A stretch of DNA of 64,000 nt from Acidobacteriota bacterium (GTDB taxonomy: Bacteria; Acidobacteriota; Vicinamibacteria; Vicinamibacterales; UBA8438). Positions within the stretch are counted from its first letter, which is position 1. Each line of letters opens with the position of its first letter. The notes below the pieces were generated by a model. It had not been told where the DNA came from. It did not search any database and saw nothing but the letters and a program-made list of their open reading frames with translations. This document shows, piece by piece, positions 44,005 through 52,133 of the stretch. Position numbers and translations under genes: made by a program. The stretch is taken from positions 35,463 through 99,462 of the forward strand of contig WTFV01000225.1 in NCBI GenBank assembly GCA_011523845.1, written 5' to 3'.

Positions 44005-44192
44005 GTCCTCGATTGTAGGGGGCGAGACATCGGCCCCGAGCGAGTCGGCGCCCCTGCTTGACCTGGCGAAGCACGAGCGCCGCCGCATTTTGCCGCACAG
44101 GAAAACCGGACCGTCGAAGAAAGCCGCCGCGGGGTCATACTGGAAGGAGAACCAGCGGGAGCGCACGGCCGCCAGCCCGCTGCGGATTCGAC

Positions 44193-45452
44193 ATGCGACG
44201 GCGAATAGCCATCGTCGGCGGCGGCGTCTCGGGCCTGGTCGCGGCCCGGACGCTGCACCCTCGGCACGACGTCACCGTGTACGAGCACGACGGCTCGCCG
44301 GGGGGACACGCACACACGGTGGTCGTACCCGGCGGCACAGGCATCGACACGGGTTTCGTAGTCTTCAACGAGCGGACGTATCCGCGCTTCACGGCACTGC
44401 TGCGCGAGCTGGGCGTCGCATCGCAATCCAGCGACATGTCGTTCGGCGTGAGCTGTCGGCGTTGCGGCATCGAGTACAGCAGCCGCGGGCTGCGCGGCCT
44501 CCTTGCCCACCCGAGGCAGGTTCTGAGCCCCGCCGTCTACGGGTTGGCGGCCGACATCCTGCGCTTCAACGCGTGGGCGCGGCGCTCGGTAGCCACGTTG
44601 AGCGACCCGGACACGACCATCGGGGACCTGCAGGTGCGGGGCTCCTTCGGAATCGACTTCTTCCACCACTACCTGCTGCCGATGTCCGGCGCCATCTGGT
44701 CGGCGGAGGCGAACGACGCGTCTCGGCTCCCGCTGGCGTTCGTGCTCACCTTCTTCGCGAATCACGGTCTGCTCCAGGTGCGCGGCCAGCCACCGTGGCG
44801 CACGGTCACCGGCGGCAGCCGCCGCTACGTGGAGGCGCTGGTGCGTCCGTTCCGGGATCGTGTGCGGCTGGGCAGTCCGGTCGGCCGGTTGCGCCGCGGC
44901 CCGGGCGGCGTGGAGGTGCACACGCGGGACATGGGTTGGGAGCGGTACGACGACGTGGTCCTGGCGACGCACGCCGACCAGGCGCTGGCGCTCATCGAGG
45001 ATCCGGCCGAGGAAGAACGCAAGGCGCTCGGCGCGATACCCTATCGCCGCAATGTGGCCGTTCTCCATACCGACACCCGCGTCCTTCCACGGGCCGCAGC
45101 AGCCTGGGCGTCCTGGAACACGCGGATCGACGACTGCACGAATCACCGTGCGCCGTTGCGGATGACGTACCACATGAACCGCCTGCAGTGCCTGCCGGAC
45201 GGTCCGGCCTACTGCGTTACGCTCAACGACGAAGAACACATCGACCCGGCACAGGTGGTGGCGCGGCGCGTCTACGAGCACCCGGTCTACACCGCGGCCG
45301 GCCTGCGGGCGAGGAGCGCGCTGCGGGCCATGAACGGCCGCCGCCGCACGTTCTACTGCGGCGCGTACCTCGGCAACGGCTTTCACGAAGACGGCGTGCG
45401 CGCGGGCCTGGAGGTGGGTGAGGCCATCGACCGCCGGCGGGAGGCCGCGTGA
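44193..45452 (+). CDS. FAD/NAD(P)-binding amine-oxidase-like protein (COG2907)
   Basis: The 419-residue flavoprotein begins RRRIAIVGGGVSGLVAARTL, followed by YEHDGSPGGHAHTV and GIDTGFVVFNERTYPRF. GAYLGNGFHEDGVRAGLEVG near the end is the second FAD contact. This is the COG2907 group always found beside CFA synthases, DUF1365 and DUF1295 genes. It would dehydrogenate or isomerise the fatty-acyl chain before or after methyl transfer. Its stop overlaps the DUF1365 start (GTGA 45449-45452). Confidence 0.92.
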   Translation: MRRRIAIVGGGVSGLVAARTLHPRHDVTVYEHDGSPGGHAHTVVVPGGTGIDTGFVVFNERTYPRFTALLRELGVASQSSDMSFGVSCRRCGIEYSSRGLRGLLAHPRQVLSPAVYGLAADILRFNAWARRSVATLSDPDTTIGDLQVRGSFGIDFFHHYLLPMSGAIWSAEANDASRLPLAFVLTFFANHGLLQVRGQPPWRTVTGGSRRYVEALVRPFRDRVRLGSPVGRLRRGPGGVEVHTRDMGWERYDDVVLATHADQALALIEDPAEEERKALGAIPYRRNVAVLHTDTRVLPRAAAAWASWNTRIDDCTNHRAPLRMTYHMNRLQCLPDGPAYCVTLNDEEHIDPAQVVARRVYEHPVYTAAGLRARSALRAMNGRRRTFYCGAYLGNGFHEDGVRAGLEVGEAIDRRREAA

Positions 45453-46195
45453 CCTCCTGCCTCTACACCGGCTGGGTCCGGCACCGCCGGCATCACCCCC
45501 GCGTTCACGACTTCCGTTACCGGCTCGTGCTGGCTTACCTCGATCTGGACGCGCTCGATCCGGTCGACCGAACCGTTCGGCCCTTCTCGGTCAACCGATG
45601 GAACCTGTGGTCGTTCTTCGACCGCGATCACGTGGACGGGCGGCCGGGAGCCACCGCCGGCAAGGTGCGCCGGCTCCTCGCAAACCACGGGATCAGGCTC
45701 GACGGCGGCAGCATCCGGTTGCTGACCCAGTGCCGCGTTCTCGGTTACGTCTTCAACCCGATCAGCCTGTACTACTGCCACGACGCCGACGGCGGTCTCG
45801 CCGCGGTCGTCGTCGAGGTGAGCAACACGTTCGGCGAACGGCACCTCTACCTGCTCGACGGGCGGAACAACGCCTCCACGGGCGCGACGGCACGATTCCG
45901 CGCCGTCAAGGCGATGCACGTCTCGCCCTTCCTGGGGATGGACTGCGTCTACGATTTCCGGCTTGCGCCGCCGGGCGACCGCCTGAGCGTGGGCATCGTG
46001 CAGCACGAAGAAGGACGGCGCGTGCTCGACGCGCAACTCCGGGGCCGGCGAGCGCCGCTGACCACCCGCACCCTCGCCGCCGCAATGCTCCGGTATCCGT
46101 TGGTCACCCTGAAGACGATCGCCGCGATTCACGTCGAGGCCGCACGTCTGTATCTGAAGGGGATTCCCTTCCGGAGGCATCCCGGCGAGACGTGA
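45449..46195 (+). CDS. DUF1365 protein
   Basis: The 248-residue product begins SCLYTGWVRHRRHHPRVHDF, has QCRVLGYVFNPISLYYCHDA and VSNTFGERHLYLL, and HVSPFLGMDCVYDFRL, all DUF1365 marks. Family members always stand with CFA-type methyltransferases and the COG2907 flavoprotein, as here. The biochemical role is unknown, but it must be part of the lipid-tail modification. Confidence 0.92.
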   Translation: MTSCLYTGWVRHRRHHPRVHDFRYRLVLAYLDLDALDPVDRTVRPFSVNRWNLWSFFDRDHVDGRPGATAGKVRRLLANHGIRLDGGSIRLLTQCRVLGYVFNPISLYYCHDADGGLAAVVVEVSNTFGERHLYLLDGRNNASTGATARFRAVKAMHVSPFLGMDCVYDFRLAPPGDRLSVGIVQHEEGRRVLDAQLRGRRAPLTTRTLAAAMLRYPLVTLKTIAAIHVEAARLYLKGIPFRRHPGET

Positions 46196-46253
46196 GCTGG
46201 CGCTTCTGAACCACGCGCGACCACTGCCCGCGCTACCGGCGGCAGGTGCTAGA

Positions 46254-46646
46254 ATGGCGGGCAGGCAAAGCCCAGTGCTCCGCGAGATCGCCGACCTCAT
46301 CGGACGCGGATGCAGGCTCAGGTGTCCCTGCTGCGGCTATGGACGCCTGTTCAAGTCGGCGATCCGCATGCACGATCGATGCAGTGCGTGCGGCGAACGG
46401 TTCGAACGCGAACCGGGACAGTGGCTGGGCGCCGTCTACGTCAATCTCGGACTCACCCTCGGGCTCACGGTGACGGGCTATTTTCTGTTGCGGACCTTCA
46501 CCTCGCTCACGACGTCCCAGCAGCTCGCCATCTGGACAGCGATCGCGGCACTTGCCCCGTTCGCCTTCTATCGACTGTCCAAGGGGCTGTGGACCAGCTT
46601 CGTCTTCCTGGGTGAAGGGCTCTACATTCAGTGGCCGAGCCGGTAG
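46254..46646 (+). CDS. DUF983 protein
   Basis: The 130-residue product has a zinc-ribbon-like start, CRLRCPCCGYGRLFKSAIRM and HDRCSACGERFEREPGQWLG, then two transmembrane helices (VNLGLTLGLTVTGYFLL and LAIWTAIAALAPFAFYRLSK). This is the standard DUF983 layout of unknown function. The MFS gene starts 16 bases before its stop. Confidence 0.9.
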   Translation: MAGRQSPVLREIADLIGRGCRLRCPCCGYGRLFKSAIRMHDRCSACGERFEREPGQWLGAVYVNLGLTLGLTVTGYFLLRTFTSLTTSQQLAIWTAIAALAPFAFYRLSKGLWTSFVFLGEGLYIQWPSR

Positions 46647-47899
46647 CCGAACCAGACACCGCCGAACCGGTCCAGGACGACGCGCCCCCGCAAGGGCCGG
46701 TCGTGCGCGCGTTGCTGCGCCTCGGCGAGGCGTTCACCTTCCCCGCGTTTCGGAACCTGTGGACGGCGGCGTTCACCTCGGCCGTGGGCACGTGGATGCA
46801 GCGCTTCGCCCAACAGTGGCTGATCTACGACCTGACCGGATCGGCGTTCTACCTGGGGCTCGACATGTTCGTCGGGAACGTGCCGCTGCTCCTCTTCACG
46901 CTCATCGGCGGCGTCACCGCCGACCGCTACGACCGCCGGCACATGCTGATGGCGTCGCAGATTCTGCAGATGATCTGCGCCCTCATACTCACCGCGCTCG
47001 TGTTCACCGAAACGGTGCGCCTGCCCTGGATCCTGGTCCTGTCGTTCACGACGGGCCTGGCGCAGGCATTCGGGGGTCCCGCCTTCCAGTCGCTCATCCC
47101 CGCGCTGGTTCCGCGCAGGACGCTGCCGAACGCCGTCGCGCTCAACTCCATCCAGTTCAACCTGGCGCAGTCGGTCGGCCCGCTCATCGGGGGACTGGTC
47201 TTCACGACGCTCGGACTCGTCGCCTGCTTCGGCATCAACAGCGCGTCGTTCCTCGTCGTGATCGTCGTGCTGAGCCTGCTGCAGGTATCGCCTCCGAATC
47301 CGGCGCAGCGGCGGCCGGTGCTGGAGGAGCTGAAGGGCGGCCTGACCTACGTCGGCAGCGGGGGCGCGCTCCTCGCGCTCACCATCCTGGCCATCTCGAC
47401 CACCTCGCTGGGACTGCCGATCCGCGCGTTCCTGCCGGTGTTCGCGGGCGATCCGAACACGCTCAGCCAGATGATGACCTCGCTCGGGACCGGCGCGGTG
47501 GCCGGCGCGCTCGTCGTCGCCTGGCTGGGCAGCTTCGAGCGGATGGGGCTGACGCTGCTGCGCGTGCTGGCCGGATTCGGCGCGCTGGTCTCGGCATTCG
47601 CCATCCTGCCGGTGAGCCTGCTGAGCTACCTGCTGCTCTTCCTCGCCGGCGGGGCGCTGCTCATCGTCTTCTCGCTGACCGCGTCGCTCGTCCAGCTCAA
47701 CGTGCCGGACGAACTGCGCGGCCGCGTGATGAGCATCTATCTGATGGCCTTCCGGGGCGGGATGCCGCTCGGCAGCCTCGTCAGCGGCTACCTGACGACG
47801 TTCGCGTCCACCCAGACGATCATCGCCGTGAACGGCGGCCTGCTGGTGCTGGTCGCGCTGTACTTCCTCGCTCGGAGTCACGGAATCCGCGAGCTCTAG
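46631..47899 (+). CDS. MFS transporter (MFS_3/EntS-like exporter)
   Basis: The 422-residue protein has twelve predicted transmembrane helices. FRNLWTAAFTSAVGTWMQRF and WLIYDLTGSAFYLGLDMFVG open it, LIGGVTADRYDRRHMLMASQ is the MFS A-motif loop, and VPDELRGRVMSIYLMAFRGG lies in the second half. This group exports drugs, siderophores or metabolites. The GTG start overlaps the DUF983 gene by 16 bases. A family A hairpin repeat begins in its stop codon and may terminate it. Confidence 0.92.
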   Translation: MAEPVAEPDTAEPVQDDAPPQGPVVRALLRLGEAFTFPAFRNLWTAAFTSAVGTWMQRFAQQWLIYDLTGSAFYLGLDMFVGNVPLLLFTLIGGVTADRYDRRHMLMASQILQMICALILTALVFTETVRLPWILVLSFTTGLAQAFGGPAFQSLIPALVPRRTLPNAVALNSIQFNLAQSVGPLIGGLVFTTLGLVACFGINSASFLVVIVVLSLLQVSPPNPAQRRPVLEELKGGLTYVGSGGALLALTILAISTTSLGLPIRAFLPVFAGDPNTLSQMMTSLGTGAVAGALVVAWLGSFERMGLTLLRVLAGFGALVSAFAILPVSLLSYLLLFLAGGALLIVFSLTASLVQLNVPDELRGRVMSIYLMAFRGGMPLGSLVSGYLTTFASTQTIIAVNGGLLVLVALYFLARSHGIREL

Positions 47900-48010
47900 G
47901 AGCCTGCGCCGCAGAAAGCAACGGAGCGAGTTCTGCGGCGCAGGCTCCCAGGACGGTGGGGGATGGGGCCAAACACGGAGCCTTGCGACGGGTTCGGCGG
48001 CGCCAGGAGC
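47895..48010 (+). repeat. Family A dispersed repeat, copy 2, with an 18-bp perfect stem
   Basis: GGAGCCTGCGCCGCAGAA (47899-47916) and TTCTGCGGCGCAGGCTCC (47931-47948) pair perfectly around 14 bases. The stem starts in the MFS stop codon. The following GGGGGATGGGGCC and the imperfect second stem (to 48010) correspond to the second half of the copies at 20192 and 63212, but are more diverged. It lies in the gap between convergent MFS and selenoprotein genes and could act as a transcription terminator. Confidence 0.8.
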
Positions 48011-48059
48011 CCGCGTTCGGACTCGTGGGCTCTGTACGGCCGCGACCGCCGCGTCCGCC

Positions 48060-49142
48060 TCAGTCGCGGATCAGCGGGCGCCAGGACAGGTCCCAGCTCA
48101 GCGGCACCGCCTGCGGCAGATAGCACACCTCGTGATCGCAGGCCTGGTACTCCAGCACCGCTTCCACGCGCACCGTGGCGCCCGGCCGGGATGCCAGCTC
48201 CGCGATGTCCTGCCGCATCGGAATCGTCACGTCCTGCACCAGGCGGAACCGCTCCTCGTAGACCGGCACCGTCTCGTCCAGCGGCTCGAAGTGGTACATG
48301 CCGGAGGGCGGATAGCTCACTTCGTGGCTGCGCAGGAAGTCCGGCGCGGTCGTGCGCAATCGGATCACCCGGTAGGCGTGATCTCCCGGCGCGTAGACGT
48401 GCATGTCCCGCTTCGGCGTCACGTCGACCACGAGCGACAGGCGGTTGCCGGGAGCGACCACGTCGTCGGTCGCCCAGGCGAAGGCCTCGAGGTGATCGGT
48501 CTCGACACGCGTCGCGGCCTGCGCGGCGCCCGCCGCCGCATCCCCGAGCCGGACCGCGATGCTCGATACCGTGGAGCGCTCCTGGTACGCCGCCTCGAAG
48601 AAGCGCGCCGTCACGCGGCCCTCCGGGTCGAGCATGAACGTGCCCGGGTACGGGATCCCGTACAGGCGCTGCATCATCGCGCGGCGCTCCTCCGGCGCAC
48701 GCTCGGGGTTCATCTCCTCGTTCAGCAGGCCGTACTCGCGAATCGTCGCCGAACCCTCGTCGGACAGGAGCGGAAACGAGATGCCCCGCGCGTCGGCGAA
48801 CTCGGACAGGGTCGTGGTGGGGTCGTAGGTGATGACGGCGAGGCCGACGCCGCGCTCCCGGAGGTCCTCATACCGGCTCTGCAGCTCCACGAGCTGCGTC
48901 TTGCAGTACGGTCACCAGTCGGCCGAACGGCTGAAGACGAGCATCAGGCCGCTCGGACCCGCCAGCGATTGCAGATCGCGCGTCGCGCCGTGCTGGTCGA
49001 CGAGCGCAAAGGGCGGCACGGTCTCGCCCACCTGGGGCCCGAAGCGGTCGACGTCCGGGAGCGCCGGCGCCTGGGCGGCCGCGGTCAGCGTCACCGCGGA
49101 CACGAGCAGCAATGCAAACGTCAGGATGCGCGCGAGCTTCAT
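48060..49142 (-). CDS. Selenocysteine-containing redoxin fused to a DsbD-like domain
   Basis: Read from ATG 49142 to the stop at 48060 through a TGA at 48912-48914, the product has 360 residues. It has a signal peptide (1-23) and a redoxin/AhpC-TSA domain with SADW-U77-PYC80-KTQL, then LAVITYDPTTTLSEFADARG and IPYPGTFMLDPEGRV. A DsbD-alpha-like C-terminal domain contains YQACDHEVCYLPQAVPL. Selenocysteine at the peroxidatic Cys position fits the family. Both halves are in one frame with full homology across the TGA, and a perfect hairpin follows it, so this is not two genes. It would reduce peroxides or disulfides in the periplasm. Insertion needs selA, selB, selC and selD elsewhere in the genome. 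Confidence 0.88.
48881..48914 (-). promoter_or_regulatory. UGA(Sec) codon and candidate bacterial SECIS hairpin
   Basis: After the TGA (48912-48914), the bases GCAGCTC (48897-48891) and GAGCTGC (48887-48881) form a perfect 7-bp stem closed by a GTG loop. The loop is about 22-24 bases from the TGA, inside the known 16-37 base window for bacterial SECIS elements, and it has a G in its first positions as SelB requires. The hairpin is in the coding frame. Confidence 0.75.
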
Positions 49143-49225
49143 ATGGGAAACCTCCGATGGACTTGCCCCTGTCGAGGCGGCGGAACGCCGCCCCCGTCGT
49201 TCATGATACGCGGATATGCTGGGGC

Positions 49226-49981
49226 GTGATCGTCCGACCCGACGGCGACTGTCTGCTGCTCGTCACCCAACCCGACCACGCGGCGCTGTCGGGGCGCATC
49301 ATGGCCGCGTGGCGGGGGGACGACCTGCCCGCGAGTCCGACTCGCAAGACGGTCCTTCACGCCACGCGCGAGCACGACATCGGCTGGCTGGAGGTCGACG
49401 ACCGACCCGCGCTCGATGCCGCCGGAGGGAGCCCGCAGGACTTCATGACCGCGCCGGACGCCACGAAACAGGGCATCTGGCCGCGCGGCGTGCGCCTGCT
49501 CGAGCCGGTCGACCCCGGCGCCGCGGCCCTGGTGGCGCAGCATGCGCTCGCCCTGGCGGAACGGCACCCCGCACCCGGCTGGGCACGCTTCCATTCCGAC
49601 ATGACGGCCGAGCGCGACCGGATCCTCCGCCGCGGCGCCTATCGGAACGATCTCGACGCGCTGCGGGCCGACTATCGCTTCGTCTTCCTGGGGGACCTGA
49701 TCTCGCTGGTCTTCTGCTGCGCGTGGTCGGAGACGTTCGACTACGAGGGCTGGACGGTGACTCGCGACGGGACGGCGGTTCACGTGCAACCGGATCCGTT
49801 CGAAGGCGCGACGGTCGAGCTGACGGCGCCCGCCCGCCGGATGCCCGCGCGGCGCTACGTCTCGCAGAGCGACCTCGAGGGCGAGTACGACGCGGCGCCG
49901 CGCATCGTGCTCCGCGGGACCGCCCGCGGCGTTTCGCCACGGACCGTTAGAATGAACGTCCATGGTGCGCACGACCAGTGA
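49226..49981 (+). CDS. DUF3891 protein
   Basis: The 251-residue product begins VIVRPDGDCLLLVTQPDHAA, the exact N-terminal signature of DUF3891, so the GTG at 49226 is the probable start. Earlier in-frame ATGs at 49112 and 49157 give an unrelated leader and overlap the divergent promoter. Other marks are HATREHDIGWLEVDDRP, TKQGIWPRGVRLLEPVDPG and DLISLVFCCAWSETFDYEGW. The function is unknown. It is divergent from the selenoprotein gene and overlaps the HupE-like gene by 20 bases. Confidence 0.85.
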   Translation: MIVRPDGDCLLLVTQPDHAALSGRIMAAWRGDDLPASPTRKTVLHATREHDIGWLEVDDRPALDAAGGSPQDFMTAPDATKQGIWPRGVRLLEPVDPGAAALVAQHALALAERHPAPGWARFHSDMTAERDRILRRGAYRNDLDALRADYRFVFLGDLISLVFCCAWSETFDYEGWTVTRDGTAVHVQPDPFEGATVELTAPARRMPARRYVSQSDLEGEYDAAPRIVLRGTARGVSPRTVRMNVHGAHDQ

Positions 49982-51077
49982 AGCTCGCCGGCGGCGGCGC
50001 GCCACCATGCTGCCGTGCCTGCTGTCATGCATCCTGCTCGCCCCGGCCGCCGCGGCCCACGAGATCGAGAACACCCACGTCCTGATCAGCTTTCTGGCGG
50101 AGAGCGAGTACCGGATCGACGTCCTGAACGACGCCGACTGGCTGTGGCTGCAATTCCACCCCGGGGCGGAGCTGCCGCCGGTGGAGGCACGCGACGCCCG
50201 TCTTGCGGAGCTCGCTCCGCAGTTCGCGACCGGCATCACCCTGCTGTTCGACGGCGCTCCGGCAACGCCGGACACGGTGACGTATCTCCCACCGCTGGAA
50301 CGCGACCGCTCGGCGCCGATGGGGCTCGCCGAGCCCGGCCTGATGCGCCTGTCCGGCACGGCGCCCCCCGGGGCGCGGACGTTTCAGTTCGGCTACGACC
50401 TGGTCGTCGACGAGTACCCGCTCACCGTGGCGCCGGCCATCGGCACGCCGGTCACCCGCTGGCTGCTCGCCGCGCAGGTGAGCGAGGCGTTCGACATCGG
50501 CGCGCTCGAGCCGCTCACCCGCTGGCAGGTGGCAACCCAGTACCTGGGCCTCGGCTTCACGCACATACTGCCGAAGGGCCTCGACCACATCCTCTTCGTC
50601 CTCGGGTTGTTTCTTCTCAGCACGCGACTCAAGCCGTTGCTGCTGCAGGTGACGGCGTTCACGGCGGCCCACACGCTGACCCTCGCGTTGACGATCTACG
50701 GCGTCTTCGCCCTGCCGCCGTCCGTGGTCGAACCCCTGATAGCGCTGTCGATCGCCTACGTCGCGGTGGAGAACCTGGTCACCAGCGAACTGCAGCCGTC
50801 GCGCGTCGCGCTGGTCTTCGCCTTCGGCCTCCTGCACGGAATGGGATTCGCCGGCGTGCTGACCGACCTCGGGTTGCCGCGATCCGAGTTCATCACGGCG
50901 CTGCTCACCTTCAACGTCGGCGTCGAGTTCGGACAGCTCGCGGTCGTCGCCGCCGCGTTCGCAGCGGTCATCGGCGTCCGCAATCGCCCATGGTATCGGC
51001 CGCGGATCGTGATTCCGGCGTCGCTCGCGATCGCCGGCGTGGGACTCTTCTGGACCGTGCAGCGCGTCGTCGCATAG
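49962..51077 (+). CDS. HupE/UreJ-2 family membrane protein
   Basis: The 371-residue protein has a signal-like start (MLPCLLSCILLAPAAAA from residue 16), a periplasmic beta domain to about 190, and then six helices with HILPKGLDHILFVLGLFLLS, TAFTAAHTLTLALTIYGVFA and FAFGLLHGMGFAGVLTDLGL. The His-rich helices are the HupE/UreJ hallmark, possibly a metal channel (nickel or another metal). The start at 49962 overlaps DUF3891; an ATG at 50007 is the alternative. No hydrogenase or urease gene is near, so the metal is not implied by context. Confidence 0.9.
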   Translation: MVRTTSEARRRRRATMLPCLLSCILLAPAAAAHEIENTHVLISFLAESEYRIDVLNDADWLWLQFHPGAELPPVEARDARLAELAPQFATGITLLFDGAPATPDTVTYLPPLERDRSAPMGLAEPGLMRLSGTAPPGARTFQFGYDLVVDEYPLTVAPAIGTPVTRWLLAAQVSEAFDIGALEPLTRWQVATQYLGLGFTHILPKGLDHILFVLGLFLLSTRLKPLLLQVTAFTAAHTLTLALTIYGVFALPPSVVEPLIALSIAYVAVENLVTSELQPSRVALVFAFGLLHGMGFAGVLTDLGLPRSEFITALLTFNVGVEFGQLAVVAAAFAAVIGVRNRPWYRPRIVIPASLAIAGVGLFWTVQRVVA

Positions 51078-51235
51078 GAGCCCGTGGTGAACGCCGCGCG
51101 GCACCGAGGCGCGGTGAGGCGCCCGCGTGGCAAGGCGGGACGAGGGAGCGTAGCCGGCATGTTCGACCGAGGAGCAACGCAGTCCACGCGGGATGCATCG
51201 CCGCTCGAATGCAGCGGAGCTCCCGCCACGGGCTC
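51078..51235 (+). repeat. Family B dispersed repeat, copy 4, with perfect 10-bp TIRs
   Basis: GAGCCCGTGG (51078-51087) and CCACGGGCTC (51226-51235) bound 158 bases. The element begins immediately after the stop codon of the HupE-like gene and contains GCGGGATGCATCGCCGCTCG, GAATGCAGCGG and an internal GGCAAGGCGGGACGAGGGAG. It fills most of the 248-base gap before the beta-barrel gene. Confidence 0.85.
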
Positions 51236-51325
51236 ATGGCTCCTGCAGCGGTGGCGGCGCTCGGACAGCCACGTCGGGCCGCCGTTGCCAACCTGCGGCC
51301 CGCGGCGGTAGGATTCGCGCCGACC

Positions 51326-52090
51326 ATGACGTCCCGACGCAACGCATCGCGCCTCGCCGCGCTCGCCGCGACAGCTTCCCTGCTGGTCGCCGGCGCGGCA
51401 GCCGCGGAGCCGCCGCCCGAGCCCGACCGCATCGCCAGCATCAACCTGGGCATGCAGTTCATCAACGACGCGTTCATGAACCGGGTCACCTTCAGACAGT
51501 ACGAAGAGACCGGCTTCTTCGACGCCCACTACGACGTCACGAAGAACTACTCCATCGACGGCGACATCGCGTTCCGCGTCTGGAAGGCGCTGGCGTTCGG
51601 CATCGCGGTGTCGCACGTCGCGGAGCCGACGAAGGCGTTCATCGACGCATCGGTTCCCAACCCGTACTTCTTCCAATTCCCGCGTTCGACCAGCGGCGAA
51701 CGGCGGGGCCTGAACCGACGCGAGATCGGCGTGCACGTGCAGGGCCAGCTCTGGCGCGTCTACGGCGACACCTTCCTGCTGCGTGCGACCTGGGGCCCGA
51801 CCCTCTTCATCGTCAGGCAGGATCTGGTGTCGGAGATCCGCACCCGGGAATCGCACATCGACTTCGACAGGGTCTCTCTGGTGGGCCACCGGTCCACCAC
51901 GGTCACGACCGGCAGCCTCGGGGTGAGTCTCGGATTCGACGGCACGCTGTTCGTGAACGAACGCGTCGGGATCGGCTTCAACGTGCGCTACAGCCGCGGC
52001 ACCGCCACCGTCCGCCTCGGGAACCGGTCGCCGACAGCGGTGGAGCTCGGCGGCACGCATGCCGCCGGCGGGTTGCGGGTGGCGTTCTGA
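51326..52090 (+). CDS. Outer-membrane beta-barrel protein
   Basis: The 254-residue product has a signal peptide (1-26, ending GAAAAEP) and alternating strands ending in a terminal aromatic residue (GGLRVAF), as in OmpW- or OmpA-like barrels. YSIDGDIAFRVWKALAFGIA, REIGVHVQGQLWRVYGDTFL and GSLGVSLGFDGTLFVNERVG are strand pairs. No ligand or enzyme motif is visible. It may be a porin-like or structural protein typical of Acidobacteriota. Confidence 0.75.
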   Translation: MTSRRNASRLAALAATASLLVAGAAAAEPPPEPDRIASINLGMQFINDAFMNRVTFRQYEETGFFDAHYDVTKNYSIDGDIAFRVWKALAFGIAVSHVAEPTKAFIDASVPNPYFFQFPRSTSGERRGLNRREIGVHVQGQLWRVYGDTFLLRATWGPTLFIVRQDLVSEIRTRESHIDFDRVSLVGHRSTTVTTGSLGVSLGFDGTLFVNERVGIGFNVRYSRGTATVRLGNRSPTAVELGGTHAAGGLRVAF

Positions 52091-52133
52091 GGATCGGCGC
52101 CGGGCCTTCGGAGCATCAACGGGGGAGGAAGTC

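Noticed and set aside
48912..49142. Separate 76-residue secreted protein ending at the TGA
   Set aside because: The homology continues past the TGA into the next segment in the same frame, so it is the N-terminal part of the selenoprotein.
50015..52090. 691-codon rightward frame covering HupE antiphase and the beta-barrel gene
   Set aside because: Only the part from 51326 is protein-like; the first part is a shadow of the HupE-like gene and the family B repeat.
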